DNA from: Sanghuangporus weigelae
Lineage: Eukaryota; Basidiomycota; Agaricomycetes; Hymenochaetales; Hymenochaetaceae
Reading direction: 5' to 3'
Assembly (NCBI GenBank): GCA_033182465.1
Contig: CP137325.1
Location: 2,046,001-2,110,000 of the forward strand
DNA: 64,000 nucleotides
The position numbers and the translations under genes were made by a program. Below the pieces are notes generated by a model. The model saw only the letters and a program-made list of their open reading frames with translations, ran no database searches and was not told the origin of the DNA. Position 1 is the first letter of the stretch, and each line of letters starts with the position of its first letter. This document shows, in pieces, positions 24,201-36,397 of this stretch.

Positions 24201-25101
24201 ATGACATTTTCACGCCTAAAAGAGTTTATGAGACACAAAACTTGGAGACACGAACATATACAATCCGAAAACCTAGCGCAGAGGGGTTTTCTGCCCAATA
24301 GAAGAGAGAATGGCACTTACTGGCGAGTATCAGTGTTATCGAGACCGGTCGCACTGAGAACCCTGGTATCATCGACGTTGTTAGGAAGCTTGGGCTGATG
24401 GGACGCACGTCGATGCCGCAAGATGTTTTCGGCATTCTCGGGTCTGAAAGAGTCTGTAAGATGATACAAGATCCGCAGACACAAACCCAGCAAAACTAGT
24501 TATACCTACGTTGTCTGAATAATAATGGTATCTGCATTGTAGTTCACAGTGTGAGCGGTGAACTCTGTATGAGCTGGAGGGGGGCCGGCCGGATTGATGA
24601 AGACTGAGGACTGGAAAGCGGCTGCGGGATCGCTAAAGAGCTTTAACACATCAGGAATGTATTGTCCATTTTTGCGCAACGTCCTCAAGCTGTCCAGCAC
24701 AAAGCCTCTTTCATCTTTGGACACTTCTGCACGATCCTTGTCCAAGATTTCTTCGACTTTTTGGACGATATCTGGAATCTGAGACCTAAAATAATTTGTG
24801 AGATACAAAACCACGACCGTAGGCGAAGCTAAAGGAATAGCAAATGCGATTGATGAAAGAACGGCGCATACGAATTAATGACTTCAGGTCCAGCCCTTGC
24901 CTTTCTATCACTCCTACCTTTCCCTGTAGTGCGGAACTCTGACTTTGGTGTGGCGGAGACGCTCTTGGTTGGTTCGAGTGGAGGCTGCTGGGTCTCTTCG
25001 ATTGCAGCAGGCGTCTTAGTGGAGGAGCCAGTAGAGTCAGGTGGTTGTTGAGTATTTGGCATTTTGCGTTGAGCCTGAGCTGAGGATGAGGGAAACTTCA
25101 A
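21272..25101 (-). CDS. Chitin synthase (class I-III type core) with unusual N-terminal region
   Basis: A multi-exon gene read from 25101 (or the inner ATG at 25061) down to 21272. Family signatures appear in order: [110 protein letters not shown], then membrane segments and [13 protein letters not shown] near the C-terminus. The catalytic EDR and QRRRW motifs are present, so it should polymerise N-acetylglucosamine from UDP-GlcNAc into chitin at the plasma membrane. The usual VSDGR after the first strand reads IIIDEPLKD, a divergent form that keeps the Asp. About 250 residues ahead of the core are low in similarity to anything I know and rich in Pro, Thr and Glu. All exon junctions I checked from 25.1 to 22.6 kb keep frame. 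Confidence 0.85.
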
Positions 25102-26370
25102 TGGTCAGTGGGCTGTGTCAAGAAGAAAAGGGGCTCTGAGATAATAGATAGAGGCCCCAGCTAAATAACAGATACTCATTCGGGATTGCTGATCCCAGGC
25201 CAGCATCCGAGTAGGCCTTGCTCTAAACTCGTGTCGCATGGCCTGGATGGAGTCGGAATAGCCAATAAATGCAATTGACTTATTCTGTTTGCTTGGGATT
25301 AGGCACACCGTTTAAACCATGAAACTCCGATGCCGATGACAGTGGGCTCTGTTTGGTTCCGAGTCCCTGTCAGCAACTTTTTTGACACGTTGTGCAAATT
25401 ACAGCATCTTACAGAGTATTCCCGCCGCACACGAGCATCACGTCCTCGACTGTGTACGATGATCTTATTTGAAAAGGTGATAATGGATGGGGTAATGTAG
25501 CAATGATAATAGCTTTTGGGAGATAACGAGTTTTTGTCGACGGTGCGTGGTTCTTGCCGAAGGTCGGGGAATTCGATGTTCCAAGATAATCCGTGAGCAC
25601 TTATAGAACACGATCAAAAGCCCGAGGAGTTGTGAGTAACTGCGTCCTAAAATCACTCCACGTTTCAACTTTGCGCACTGAAAGAAAGTTGGATACGATC
25701 CTTTTAAACGTGACCTTGTGATTTTGGCTACTGAAGGAAGTTTAGTGGACTGGAAGATGATTTTGGTTTCTTACTTATGCAGAATGCTTGCGATATCCTT
25801 CCTTTGCTGTCCTGATTGCACGCGAGAGAGCCTCTGAGCCCTGTATGTAATCATTAATCAGCATTGACTGCTTGTGCTGTCTTTGAATTGTAATGGAGAT
25901 CTCGCGCAGATGCTCGATATGCGCGCTGGGAAGAATACACACTAAGACCCGATGAAGTCATACAGGGTCGATAGGGGTTCTGGACGGTAACTTCTGTCAA
26001 TATTAAGTCGTATGAAATTGGCACTGCTTCTCTGATTGCAACGTTCGGATAAGACGTACAAAGCTCGCGAATATTGAAAAAGGATATCACTCGGTTTTCG
26101 CGGCTGTTATGATAATGCCTTTCATTGCGAAGCCTTGAAGTGTAGAACTCGCTACTCTTGAGATACTCTTGAGATGCTAGTGTGCAGAGATTACAACGTT
26201 CTTGTTACGTAAACATTTTCTTCAACCAGATTACACAATGCATTCGCCGCGTCCGTGAACCCCCCATCGCCGCTGAGAAGAGCATTTTCTTGTCAAACAC
26301 AAACTGAGAAAAATCATTCCGTAATCGAGACACAAGTCTGAATATATGGGAAATCAATGGACTAACGCAG

Positions 26371-27000
26371 GGCTAGGCATCGTTGTACCGACTACTGTAA
26401 ACAAAAAAATATATACTTCGTTCGGGATTGTCTTCCTAGGTCCAATCTTCTGAGGGCCAGTAGCGCTCGGGCTTAGCAACAACTCAGCAACTTATCCTTC
26501 AGGGTCCGTGCTCACCGCAACCAATCATCTACGCCACCTTTCGCTTTACACCGTTCCTATTCATTTATCTATTGTACCGTGCTTCGTAGGCATCGCCTTG
26601 ACAAGAATAACATCGAGTACATGTACCTTGCAGTATCAAAAAACTCAGATCTGTCTTGGAAGCACAGTGGTGAGGTGATGGTGCGTGGTTGAGCTTGAGC
26701 ACGTGTATCGTTTTGACGCCGACCTTGAAGCCTCGTTTCCTTTCACCAATCGGAGTATCGGAGAAAGAAAAACTTATGGGTTCTTATTATCCACACCAAA
26801 TTGATATGAGATTGCAATTTGCTATTGTACGGCAACAATCGATACAATCTACCGTAAGTAGGCCATAACTGGATATGATTTGTCGTAATGTGTAATATGT
26901 CCTACTGTAGATTGTTTGTGATGCGGCCCATGTACGCCTACTCACTGTACTTTCAGTGATTGATCCAGTGATATCGGAATCGCCGTACCGCACTCATCGG
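26371..27000. repeat. Unknown dispersed repeat, copy 1
   Basis: Shares many blocks in the same order with 28690-29330: tacttcgttcgggatt, then tctgtcttggaagcacagtg, then tttgacgccgaccttgaagc and caccaatcgga. Both can be read around a peptide LSWKHS, so an old coding element or gene copy is possible. No terminal repeats found. Confidence 0.6.
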
Positions 27001-28536
27001 ACAGTAAAATGTATCTAAGGCAATAGAAATTACTACAATTCATGACTATCCGGTTATAACCATGCAATTTACTCACATCAAAATCCGCAAGACCTGGAGC
27101 CTCCGTATCGAGATTACTTCCTCGAAGCTCCACTTTCATCCATAGGTATCGTACAGAGATCCATCACCGGAATCGAATCGAGCTTGCAGAGACCCTAGAG
27201 CTTCTTCTTTCGTGCTTCGCCAAGTCCTCCCAATCATTATGCAATGTCGTCTAACACGTTGTGCGTTCGCATCTCTTGATCTTCCCGAGGATCTTCCTGA
27301 GGATGTTGCTGATACGCCACTTGCTGCTGCTGCTATTGCAGAGCAGCTTTTGTCTGCATACTACAACGTTGAAATTGCACAAGACGATGATCCAAAGTCG
27401 TATCCCATCGGCAGGGCAGGTTGGCTCGGATGGTCCCCGGAGGATAGCATGTCTCAGCACTTGCAGTGGACTAGTTGGTGATTGCATTAAGGAAGTAAGA
27501 AACTGGTCCGGAAGGAAGAGACGCGGCTGCGGATAATGGTCCAGTGTTGGTAATTGGTTCATTTGGAACTGAGAGTTGCATACGGCACGAGATCGGGGGC
27601 GAGCGGTCAGCGACTTTTTTGTAGACATGGAACAAAAACTTCTGCCAGGGATTGAAACGTTTACTATGGAGAAGCGGAAGTTTAAACGCAAAAATTACAC
27701 ACCTACATCTAGCCACCAGCACTCGAGAAATACGGTACCCTGCCCTTGCATGCCAAAGACCATCTGATGCTGCGCTTGCACGTGAAAGCTCGAGCAGCCG
27801 CACAGGCTTAATCACAGGAGACGTTGATGGATAGAGGTCCGTTTGAGGAACTAGAACTCCCGGAGAGCTTGTTGAGCGACGATTCTGGGAGCGCACGAAG
27901 CTGAGATGGCACGGAACAATGCTCTGCATAGCCCTTTCTGGAATTTGCGCAGACAAAGAATGTCCATGATCATGCCCAATGTTGTCCATGGTACAAAATA
28001 AGAGAGATGGGACCCGGTTCCAACGAAAAGCTCGTGAGCGCAGCTCGGGTGTCGATTGCGAGACTCCCGCCTGAACCAGGCATCGAGTAGCTAAACGGAA
28101 GGGAAGCAGCTGTGTCTGATCCTGAGATTAAGATCCTTCGGATTCGCTCATATTGAAGTCTGTAAGGTCCGCAACCTCCACTTGGGATACACCTTTCCAG
28201 CCCCGTTCATATGCCTTCAGACGTCGCAAAGCGATCCGTCGCCCGACATTATATCGAGCTCGCTAAAGTCCTCCAAGTCGACTGTCGATGCAGGCCAAGA
28301 CATGCTTGTCGTACTGTACTGGTGGTGATAGTCGACCTATTTCGACTCGCGCGCAACTCGTATCCGTCGTCGAGATTATATGATCAATTAATTAATCCCG
28401 TGACTTATTTTTCCTATTCAGGCAGTATTATATCATTTATTTTATTATGCCTGCCCTGCCACACGTCCACTGGGTCGACATCCATGAACATCATACAACG
28501 GGATGTTCATTTCATTATCTACTATTGCCTGAACAA

Positions 28537-28640
28537 TACCTGACGGTAATACAGCATCTGGGCGCTTCGTCATAATTTAGTCCTTCCGGTTCAAGATCGG
28601 ACGTAAAAGCTGGAAACGTGTCTTCGCTACCGATCAAGAG
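28537..28640. repeat. Repeat fragment related to 12455-12570
   Basis: Matches the 12.5 kb fragment from tacctgacggtaatacagca to ttcgctac with a short gap, directly before repeat copy 2. Confidence 0.5.
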
Positions 28641-28689
28641 CCAATAAGTGCAAACGCTTTGTGGACTAGGTTATACTGCTAATTTGTGT

Positions 28690-29330
28690 GGAATCTAGGA
28701 ACCAATGTGGGTATCGCTGCACCAGCTTAAAAGAAAGATACACGTTATAATCATGATACTTCGTTCGGGATTATACCTTCTTAGGTCCTTCTTTTCCTTC
28801 AGCAACTCAATCAGCAAATGTTCTCCACTGTTCTTTTAGATGTACGATTCAGCCCAAAGATGATCCTAAGTCAGATGATGACCTCGATTATCTAGGCCAC
28901 CGTTTCGTTTCACTTTGCACGTCCGATTCATCGATCAAGGATGCATATTATATTGCGCCTCGTGGACTATGCCATTCCTAGAATAACTTCAAGCGTGTGA
29001 AGAAGCAAGGGGCTCATCTGTCTTGGAAGCATAGTAATGGGATGACGGTACGTGTCAAGAGCTTACCCTCGTGTATTACTTTGACGCCGTCCTTGAAGCC
29101 TCGTATGCTTGCGAATGCGATGCCTTATCGTTAAGTATTGGATAAGTACTATTTAGGAAGAAATTAACAAGAAACGTACAGCTTCGTATTGTCCTCACCA
29201 ATCGGAACCAGATTTTATCTGCTGCTACAGTATACCGAAACTGTCATAAGCCGGCCATAGTTGAATATGGTTCACGTAAGTATTTGTAATGTGGTCTATG
29301 CCTATCTACTCTCTGTGGTTCTTGTGAATA
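28690..29330. repeat. Unknown dispersed repeat, copy 2
   Basis: Same block order as 26371-27000 with tacttcgttcgggattatac, ctgtcttggaagcatagtaa and tttgacgccgtccttgaagc. Divergence is high and internal lengths differ, so both copies are old. Confidence 0.6.
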
Positions 29331-30567
29331 ATTCTGCTACGTTGGAGTCAGTGTCGCCACTCTTCCTCCAGGTGAGGAGGTCCCATCTGAATTTATTATG
29401 CATCAGACATTCCGACTATTTATACTGGCTGAAATGGATTATACTGCCAGCTCGGCTTGCTATGGTTCGGGCATGCATGGTGTATGTCAGTCGGTGAAAC
29501 ACTGTATCCCGCTCAAAATCGCCAGATCCATCTCAACCAGCTAAGAGCTCAATGCCTCCTCATGTCTATTCTGTCTGGTACAACTTGCAAGATCCAGTTA
29601 ACCTTTCATTTATTGTTTGTGAGTAGAAAAATTTCTTGCTATCTGTCAACGGTTCGGAGAACTTCGTCTGGATCAGGGCTAGGAGTGGAGAACATTATTG
29701 AATACTTGTAATTCGATGTAATATCCAGGAAGTTGTGGTTTACAGACCTTGAGATAAGTGGGCAGATGTATTCGATCCACTAGAGAAATATTCTCAGAGA
29801 ACAAAAGATAAATACTCCATTCGATTGTACTCGAGTCAGAAATGTCCGCCTTTTCTGATGAAAGCGCACTAAACTCTCAAGTTTTGGATCAAGCTCATCT
29901 CCATGGAATACTTATAACGTTTCCTTCCTTAGGACTCATCATTGATTCTGTCAGTTTCCCCATCCCCATAAAGTATGCCTTTTCATATCTCTAGTGGCGA
30001 GGTGCATCAGGTTAATTTTCATTTGCGATCTGCTTTGGCGCTGTCTCCGATGCCTCCTGATCTCTGATCTTTAGCTTTGTCCACCGATCAGCATCCAGTA
30101 GCCAAAAGAGTACTGAAACACCACTCATTTGGATTCCTTCCGCGCCTATACAGGCGAATTCCTCTTCTGGTGGGTCGTACACAGAATTGAAATTCTTCTT
30201 TCGCTGTGTGCTCTGAAGTTATCCAAAGTAGATCCGACATTCAGACGCTCTTCAAACCCGCTCAATCGGCATCTAAATCCATTCCGATTTTCTGGAGTAT
30301 GCGATCCTGAACATTGAGCTTCGTCTATGCACTGTATGTCTGGCCATCTCACCCTGCATCGCGTTCAAACCTATCGGTTCTTTGTAAAGCTAGTGAACCA
30401 AGGCCGAGGCAATAAGGTAAGTCGCAGATATCTGCCTACTTATTTGTTGCTTCTTCTCCAAAATAGAGCGCTGAAATACAAGTGGATAGACGCTTATTCT
30501 TATTTTGTCATGCAATATGCATGATCAGCGCAGAGCGTCTCTCGGTCCGTGTGTTCCTAAGTTATAA

Positions 30568-31360
30568 ATGCTCAAGTCCGTCTATGTAAATGGATACTGG
30601 ACCAGCATTTGTGCACCGTGATCCTTCCGAACTCCTCGCAGCATAGGAAAGCATAAATACCTCTACCTCAATGTAGGGATGCCACAGCGAACCTCTCAAA
30701 GAAATCAGCTTCGCACGAGGTACAGTACAGAGACCCAGTACTCGGACGCCTTTCACGATCAGAACTACAGTCAGTTTTTCTCCGCATGCTTATTCATTCC
30801 GCACTAATACACGGGCTAAGATGCCTCTCAATGATACAGTATTAAGAGATACTGACCATCCGGAAGGAAATCCACCAAAGGTCAGTTATTCCATTCGGAT
30901 CCAGAAAAGAAACAGATACTGATGCAGAAACAAGTATGAACACGTCGCGGAGATGAACCCGCGGGGTCGATCTCAGCCATCGGTAACGATCCAAACATCC
31001 TACGCCGAGAAACCAAATGCACGAGCTTTTGGATCTATCGATCGAGCGTTTGCTAATAGAATTCAGTGCTCTTTCAAAGGAGAAAATGACGATATGCACC
31101 TTCTCACTGCCGTTCTGGTGCCCGCCCTGCCGAGTTTCCACGTCTCGAATGCAGAAGTCTCATATTTCGAAGAAACTGAGGGTGCAAATGGTCTCACTAG
31201 TGCATGCCACTACAAAGGATATATCGGTCCCGAACGCATTCAGCTCGAGCTCACGCCAGTAGGGACTCGGACCATCATAGTCATCAAAGGCACTCTTGAG
31301 AAGAAGATGTCTGTCAAACACAGTATTACAGGAATCGGAGTTTGGGGGGCTCATGTATAG
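30568..31360 (+). CDS. Predicted small protein, unknown family
   Basis: Exons 30568..30585, 30677..30769, 30821..30880 and 30935..31360 are all phase 0 and give 198 residues. The introns are 91, 51 and 54 bases with GT..AG ends. The last exon is open for 142 codons and looks coding: alternating polar and hydrophobic residues as in a beta protein (MHLLTAVLVPALPSFHVSN, IQLELTPVGTRTIIVIKGTL). I do not recognise the family. It has no signal peptide in this model. The beta-rich end would fit a lectin-like or secreted-type fold, but this is only a guess. It stands alone in a gene-poor stretch. The first tiny exon is the weakest part; the ATG at 30821 is an alternative start. Confidence 0.5.
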
Positions 31361-32493
31361 GTGAGAAGTCATGAATATGGATCACTCACCTCGAATCGCG
31401 CTGATGTTGTGCCAAAAACACAGGGTACGCTGATGTTGACGTGGTTAGCTAATGATATGCCAGACTGAAATGTATCTGTCCTTGAATTACAAAGTAAACA
31501 CCTTTAAGCGTGAGCGACCTTGCGTAACGAGACATATAATGACCTCACCTTGATTGAGATGGGAGATGTATGGCTTCCAAAAAAAATATATATACTCTTG
31601 TTCGTTATTACTGTGAACAATAGGACTCGAAAAGATTCCTAAAGCTTTGTGACGAAGTGTAGTTATAGGACAGCTTTCGACCGATAAAGCTGTCGAACAC
31701 ACAAGCGGCGCCGCAAGCTCCGAATGTCAGAAATACACGTCAAACAGACGATGAGAGTCTCCGTATGGACGAGTCTGTCAGGCTTGGATACAAGCTCAAA
31801 TACGAAGATGCAAGACTGAACTTCTATCATATTTGTCATTTCCTTATCCTGCTCCGGAACATCCGTGCTCCGAAGAGTACATCGGAAGCAATGATGGCAA
31901 TAGTATCTGGGTGACGTGAGCTAAGTCATCTTGAAAATTTCTCCTTGAGCGAACCGCAGATTCCGGCTATGTAGGAATGGGATTGCATCGGAGAAGACCA
32001 TAGATAAGGCGATTTGCGGGCCGAGTTTGGTTGATCGAAGAGATGCTCCGCACAAAGTCGTTATTTTCCATAGTGTTGCATAGAAAACTATAGATATCGA
32101 CAGCTTCTCTGCTGATGTCAAAGACGAGAAAGCGGGATGCTGTTAACGATCGGAAAACAATGGATGAACATTAGTATTCGCTTCCTTAGGCAAATGCATC
32201 ACCCATGGGAACAAAGAACGCACTTAGGTACAGATGTAAAGCGCTCAGGGAATGGACCAGTGCTAGTTGCATGAAGCAGCGAACTGTTCATCCTCCAATT
32301 TGCGAAACAACGAAGTCACTGGCAGAAGCCACAAGTTCAGCCGTTCTCGTCCTGATCGCGTTCGAGTACGTGGACGGCATTAATTCTATCCTCCCGAGTC
32401 CCGACATCTCCGTGTGAGAACTTGACTATGACAAGGCGGCGATAGTCAATTGGAAACCACCGCTATGCGTACGTACTGTAAAGTAGTACTACG
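31361..32493. other. Intergenic region, no gene seen
   Basis: Short unsupported open stretches only. Confidence 0.5.
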
Positions 32494-32620
32494 TAGTGTT
32501 CCGACCGTATGCGTATAATGCGTATACGGCTTTCCGTATACGGGATACGGCCGTATCGTATAAGAGAAAAAGAAGAAAATATACGGCCCGTATAGAGTTG
32601 GGAAAGAAATGCCGTATACG
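32494..32620. repeat. Fragment rich in CGTATACG palindromes, related to the hAT-type MITEs
   Basis: Starts TAGTGTTCCG, one base from the TAGGGTTCCG-type terminus of the MITEs at 42-46 kb, then repeats of cgtatacggc and gatacggccgtatcgtat. No matching right end is found, so it is partial or diverged. It lies just left of the DIRS-like element. Confidence 0.45.
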
Positions 32621-33048
32621 GCATATGCGCCATCTGCGTCCTTCATTCCGTACTCGCTGTACAAGAAAGACAACATTTGTTTTGTTCTCTGTACTAGTGT
32701 CGTAATAATATACATTGCATTATCAAGAGAAAGAAGAGAGGAGAAGAGAAGAGGAGATGGGTGCCAGCCGCTGAAAGCGGCTCCGGCTCCCATCGTCACG
32801 CCCGGACCTACAAGTGGCAGAACAATCAGCTACGGGTCGTCACCCAGAGTGTAGGAGCCTGCGACGCGACGAGACGTAGCGAGAACCCACATGAGTAGGA
32901 GGCGGGCGGAAACACTCACAGATTTCACGGAAAAGTAAAGGAGGCCAATGCCGCAGAAGTGCAAGACCAGTTCGAGCCAAAGAGAATTAGGCTGATTCGG
33001 AGTGCATAAGAACAGAAGAGAACATTTTTTGGTTGAGACACTTACCAA
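32621..33048. other. Left flank of the DIRS-like element
   Basis: Contains a strong hairpin at about 32757-32795 (agccgctgaaagcggct core) and purine-rich DNA. It may hold the element's left terminal sequence, but no boundary is visible. Confidence 0.4.
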
Positions 33049-34100
33049 TTATCTTGGAGGGGGCATGGTTAATCGAACGAACTGATCATGCACTTCAGGG
33101 ATAGCCTGAAGGTAAGGGGCCAGAATTTGGGCATGTTTGCGCAGATATAAAGTAAAGGCATCAGATGCCCAATGTCCGATCGCCTTGACAACATCAAAGG
33201 GAACCCCACAAAGGAGATATTCTAATGTGGCGCCTATACGAATGCTATGGCCATGCAAAGGATTGAGGCCAGCCTCGTGGGCCGCTCGCTCAAGGCGCTT
33301 AAGGAACATGGACTTGGTAAGCGCCTGGTGACCGCTGTCAGTCCGAAAAGCAAAGAGAGGACCGTCGGGGGGAGGGAAATTTATGGCCAGATGGTTTTGA
33401 AATGCAGAGAAAGGGTCGCTAGGCCCATCTTGGGCGGCCCAAAAGACTTCTTCTCCGTTTGGTGCTGTTTTGGTGGTAGGCAGAGAGAAGGCACGTACTT
33501 GACGTCCTTGGCGGTCTGTTCGCTCAGAGACGTCTGATGGCTTGACATGAAGACGAGAGACAAATGCTGACTGATTTGGAACAGTGAATTCTCCAAGGCG
33601 AGCACAAGCATAAAAGGATGTTGTCAGGCAGGCAAAGACGGCAGCGTCTAGAGGATCTGAGAGGTCAAGGCAAGCATGAAGGGATTCAATTATTGCAGGC
33701 GTGTATGGCGCACGCAGTGGACGTTTGGAGGTTTCAGGGGTAAGAGCACCTGCACCGCGCAGGAGCGACTTGAGTTCAATTTCATTTATTTCCCATGGTA
33801 CACGATGGAGAACATGCCAGGCTCGAATGCCAAACACGTAGTTCGCAATTGAGGATGCTGAGTAAGAACCAGCCAGGGAGGCAATAAAACCAGCTAACAG
33901 ATCAGGGGAACAGGGTGCTCGAAGTTCCTCAGTGATATTTAAGTCATCGCAAAACCGATGAAATTGGGCAAGCCCAGAGCCATAAGTTTGCAATGTTGAT
34001 TCTTTGAGTGACAACGCAAGTACGTCAACCACACGGTTTTGTAGACCGAGGGGAATGACAGAGAGAGAGACCGTTGAAGGAGCCGGCTTCCAAAGCTTCA
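33049..34100 (-). CDS. Tyrosine recombinase domain of the DIRS-like element
   Basis: The region shows the Arg of box I in ACARLGEF, the H-x-x-R pair in GHSIRIG, and the final HWASDAFTLYLR with the catalytic Tyr. N-terminal SAM-like helices precede it. Such enzymes insert the circular DNA copy of the element without a DDE integrase. Confidence 0.85.
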
Positions 34101-34141
34101 GCCTTGATTTTGCCGGGACATCAGGACGCAGAGTTTGGGGG

Positions 34142-36397
34142 TCAAGAGCACCAGAACTGTTCGAAGTCTCGGAGCGATCGATCCTCATTATCGAAGAGCT
34201 CATCCAGGGGGCTCGAGATGGGGGCCTTCTTCGGCTTGGGGAGCACGCTGGGAGCCGGCTGGTCGGAGATCTCACCAAAGAGAACTGGCTCAAGGAAGGG
34301 AGTGAGCACCGACGGGAGAGAGATGATGGGGAGGCGAGGCCCTGGAGTGTAGATGCCCCGAGAGGGCTGGTCAGCAGGGTTGGAGGCTGATTGAATGTAT
34401 CGGAGAATGAGCGAGAGGTCATTCTCCGAAACAAGCGCGTGGACACGTTTGAGGACGTCGTTGACAGCCTTGTTTCGACTCCGCCCAGCCCGCCATCCAC
34501 CAAGGACGACTGTATTGTCACAGTAGATCTTGACCTTGCTGCCATAGGGTAAGGTGAGTAGGAGAGTGCGGAGGAGGAGCTCGACTCCGACAGCTTCAGC
34601 CCACGCAATCTCGCGACCATCTTTCTTCCAGCCCGGCCGTAAACGGTATGCGCCCCAAGAGTGGAGTTGGAAGAGGCCGATTCCAAAGCCTGAACTTGCG
34701 TCTGAGTATGCATAGAGTTCAGGGAACTCGTCAGTGGAGGGGATTCGACGGGAGAGCGTTGGAGAGGAGAGCTGGGCTGTCCACCAGTCAAGTTCGTCCC
34801 GGACTGACTTCGCAGGTCGGTGAAGACAGTCTGGACGACTACCGTAAGTTGGTAGCATGGATTCCAGGCCGAACAGGTAAGCCTGGCCCGCAGGGAGGAC
34901 ATGACTAGCATGGAGTAGCTTTCCATAAAGTTCTTGGACGTCTTTGAGAGTGTGTCGCCGTCTGGAATGCCACTGTTGGATGGCCAACATGTATTTTGAG
35001 GTTTTCGCAGCACTAAGCGCAACAGTTTTGGTGTCCAAGTCCCAGAGGAAACCCAGGTACGTGACTGTCGAAGCAAAGGGGGTAGTTTTCTCAGGTTTCC
35101 AAGGGACACTAAGACGAAGGGAAATCTGGTCAACATGACCTGACGAATAAGCATACAAAGAATCGTTTGAATAAATCGTTGATTCAGGAAGAGAAGGGGT
35201 TTGAGAAGAGAGAGCAGCAAGCGATCTGAGTGGAAACTCCATACTGTCGGAAAATTCCTCGAGACGGCCATCAGGAAGAGAATCACCAATGAAAAGAAAA
35301 CGAGATCGGACTTGTAAGCGTCCGATTTGTTTGACTCGGCCAGCCCATACGGTACGCTTTTGATTATATGAATGTAACTCAGACCGTAGAACACGAAGAA
35401 AAAGAAAATCGTCGACCCATTTGATGATGGGTCCGACTCCATAACCTGATAGGATATCACAAAAGGCATCTGCCAGGAGTCCCCAGACTCCACCTGCAGA
35501 AGAGAGACCAAAGGAATTCGCAACATTGAGTGCGAAGCGATCATTCTCTGATAGACGGATGACAACACCCGGCCATTGGTCTGGGGCCAAAGAAATGGTG
35601 CGAAAAGCATCAGCAACATCGCGACAGGACCCTTGAGAATTAGGAGGAAGTCGAAGTAAGAGTAGGGAAGCCGTGAGGAATGAGCCCCAGGTACAAGGGA
35701 AGAGGTCTGAATCAATACGAGAGTTAATAGACGAGACGGAAATGGAAGGCGAAATAAGCCTCTGGTTGTAAGGAAAGGATAGGTTCTGTACCAGACGAAA
35801 TTTGTCCGAATTGGGTTTGGGCACAAGGGAGAGAGGGGATGATTGAAACGGCCCAATAAGGGCTTCCAGTTGAGAGCGTGAAAAAGGGCCGAAATAACGG
35901 CCGGCCGAGAATTCCGCAGAAACAATGGAGTCAAATATATCTTGATGTTTGTATAGCGAAGCGGAGTTCGAGGGACAGAAAGAATGAGTAATCGCAGGGA
36001 CACCCGCTTGAAATCCATTATAAAGAAAAGGTATAAGGGTGGGGTAGCGAGAAAGGAGGTCAAAACGAAGCAAGTCGGAATGCCACTCAGAATAATTATA
36101 TGGGGAGGAAGGAGGGAATCTATTTCTGAGCGAGTTTGCATCCTGTTGCTCCATGGGTTGGAGACCCACACCCGGAACATTCGTGTAGGTAAGGGTGTCG
36201 AGTGGAACATCCAACAAGAAGTTGGAAGCGGATACAGACAGGTTGGCCTGCTCGGTTGAGCAGGGCAGCCCCAGGTCCTCGATGACAGCGGGTGGGCTGG
36301 GAGCCATCCCAGAGCTTCGCTCTGGAGCATGACTGGACATCGTGGTCCCCAAAACCAAGGCAGACGGCACAAACGATGGGGATCGCGTTTGCGCCAT
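34142..36397 (-). CDS. Reverse transcriptase and RNase H region of the DIRS-like element
   Basis: Palm motifs include SLVPKPNSDKFRLVQNLS, the Asp in SCRDVADAFRTISLAPDQ, and IIKWVDDFLF, a VDD form of the YxDD box. The RNase H part has AYSDASSGFGIG, an acidic AWAEAVGVELLL, and IYCDNTVVLGG. The set is typical of DIRS and related retrotransposons. Confidence 0.85.
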   Translation of the reverse strand: MAQTRSPSFVPSALVLGTTMSSHAPERSSGMAPSPPAVIEDLGLPCSTEQANLSVSASNFLLDVPLDTLTYTNVPGVGLQPMEQQDANSLRNRFPPSSPYNYSEWHSDLLRFDLLSRYPTLIPFLYNGFQAGVPAITHSFCPSNSASLYKHQDIFDSIVSAEFSAGRYFGPFSRSQLEALIGPFQSSPLSLVPKPNSDKFRLVQNLSFPYNQRLISPSISVSSINSRIDSDLFPCTWGSFLTASLLLLRLPPNSQGSCRDVADAFRTISLAPDQWPGVVIRLSENDRFALNVANSFGLSSAGGVWGLLADAFCDILSGYGVGPIIKWVDDFLFLRVLRSELHSYNQKRTVWAGRVKQIGRLQVRSRFLFIGDSLPDGRLEEFSDSMEFPLRSLAALSSQTPSLPESTIYSNDSLYAYSSGHVDQISLRLSVPWKPEKTTPFASTVTYLGFLWDLDTKTVALSAAKTSKYMLAIQQWHSRRRHTLKDVQELYGKLLHASHVLPAGQAYLFGLESMLPTYGSRPDCLHRPAKSVRDELDWWTAQLSSPTLSRRIPSTDEFPELYAYSDASSGFGIGLFQLHSWGAYRLRPGWKKDGREIAWAEAVGVELLLRTLLLTLPYGSKVKIYCDNTVVLGGWRAGRSRNKAVNDVLKRVHALVSENDLSLILRYIQSASNPADQPSRGIYTPGPRLPIISLPSVLTPFLEPVLFGEISDQPAPSVLPKPKKAPISSPLDELFDNEDRSLRDFEQFWCS

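Larger units (their letters stand above)
25102..30567. other. Gene-poor region with two copies of an unknown repeat
   Basis: No confident gene in 5.4 kb. Contains the related blocks 26371-27000 and 28690-29330 (separate entries). Open stretches at 27251-27989 and 28211-28543 lack motifs. The rest shows no structure I can name. Confidence 0.5.

Noticed and set aside
27251-27989. Two overlapping minus-strand open stretches of 146 and 172 codons
   Set aside because: No family signature and no coding bias; neighbouring DNA is old repeat.
28211-28543. 110-codon open stretch on the plus strand
   Set aside because: Composition looks random and nothing supports splicing or a start.
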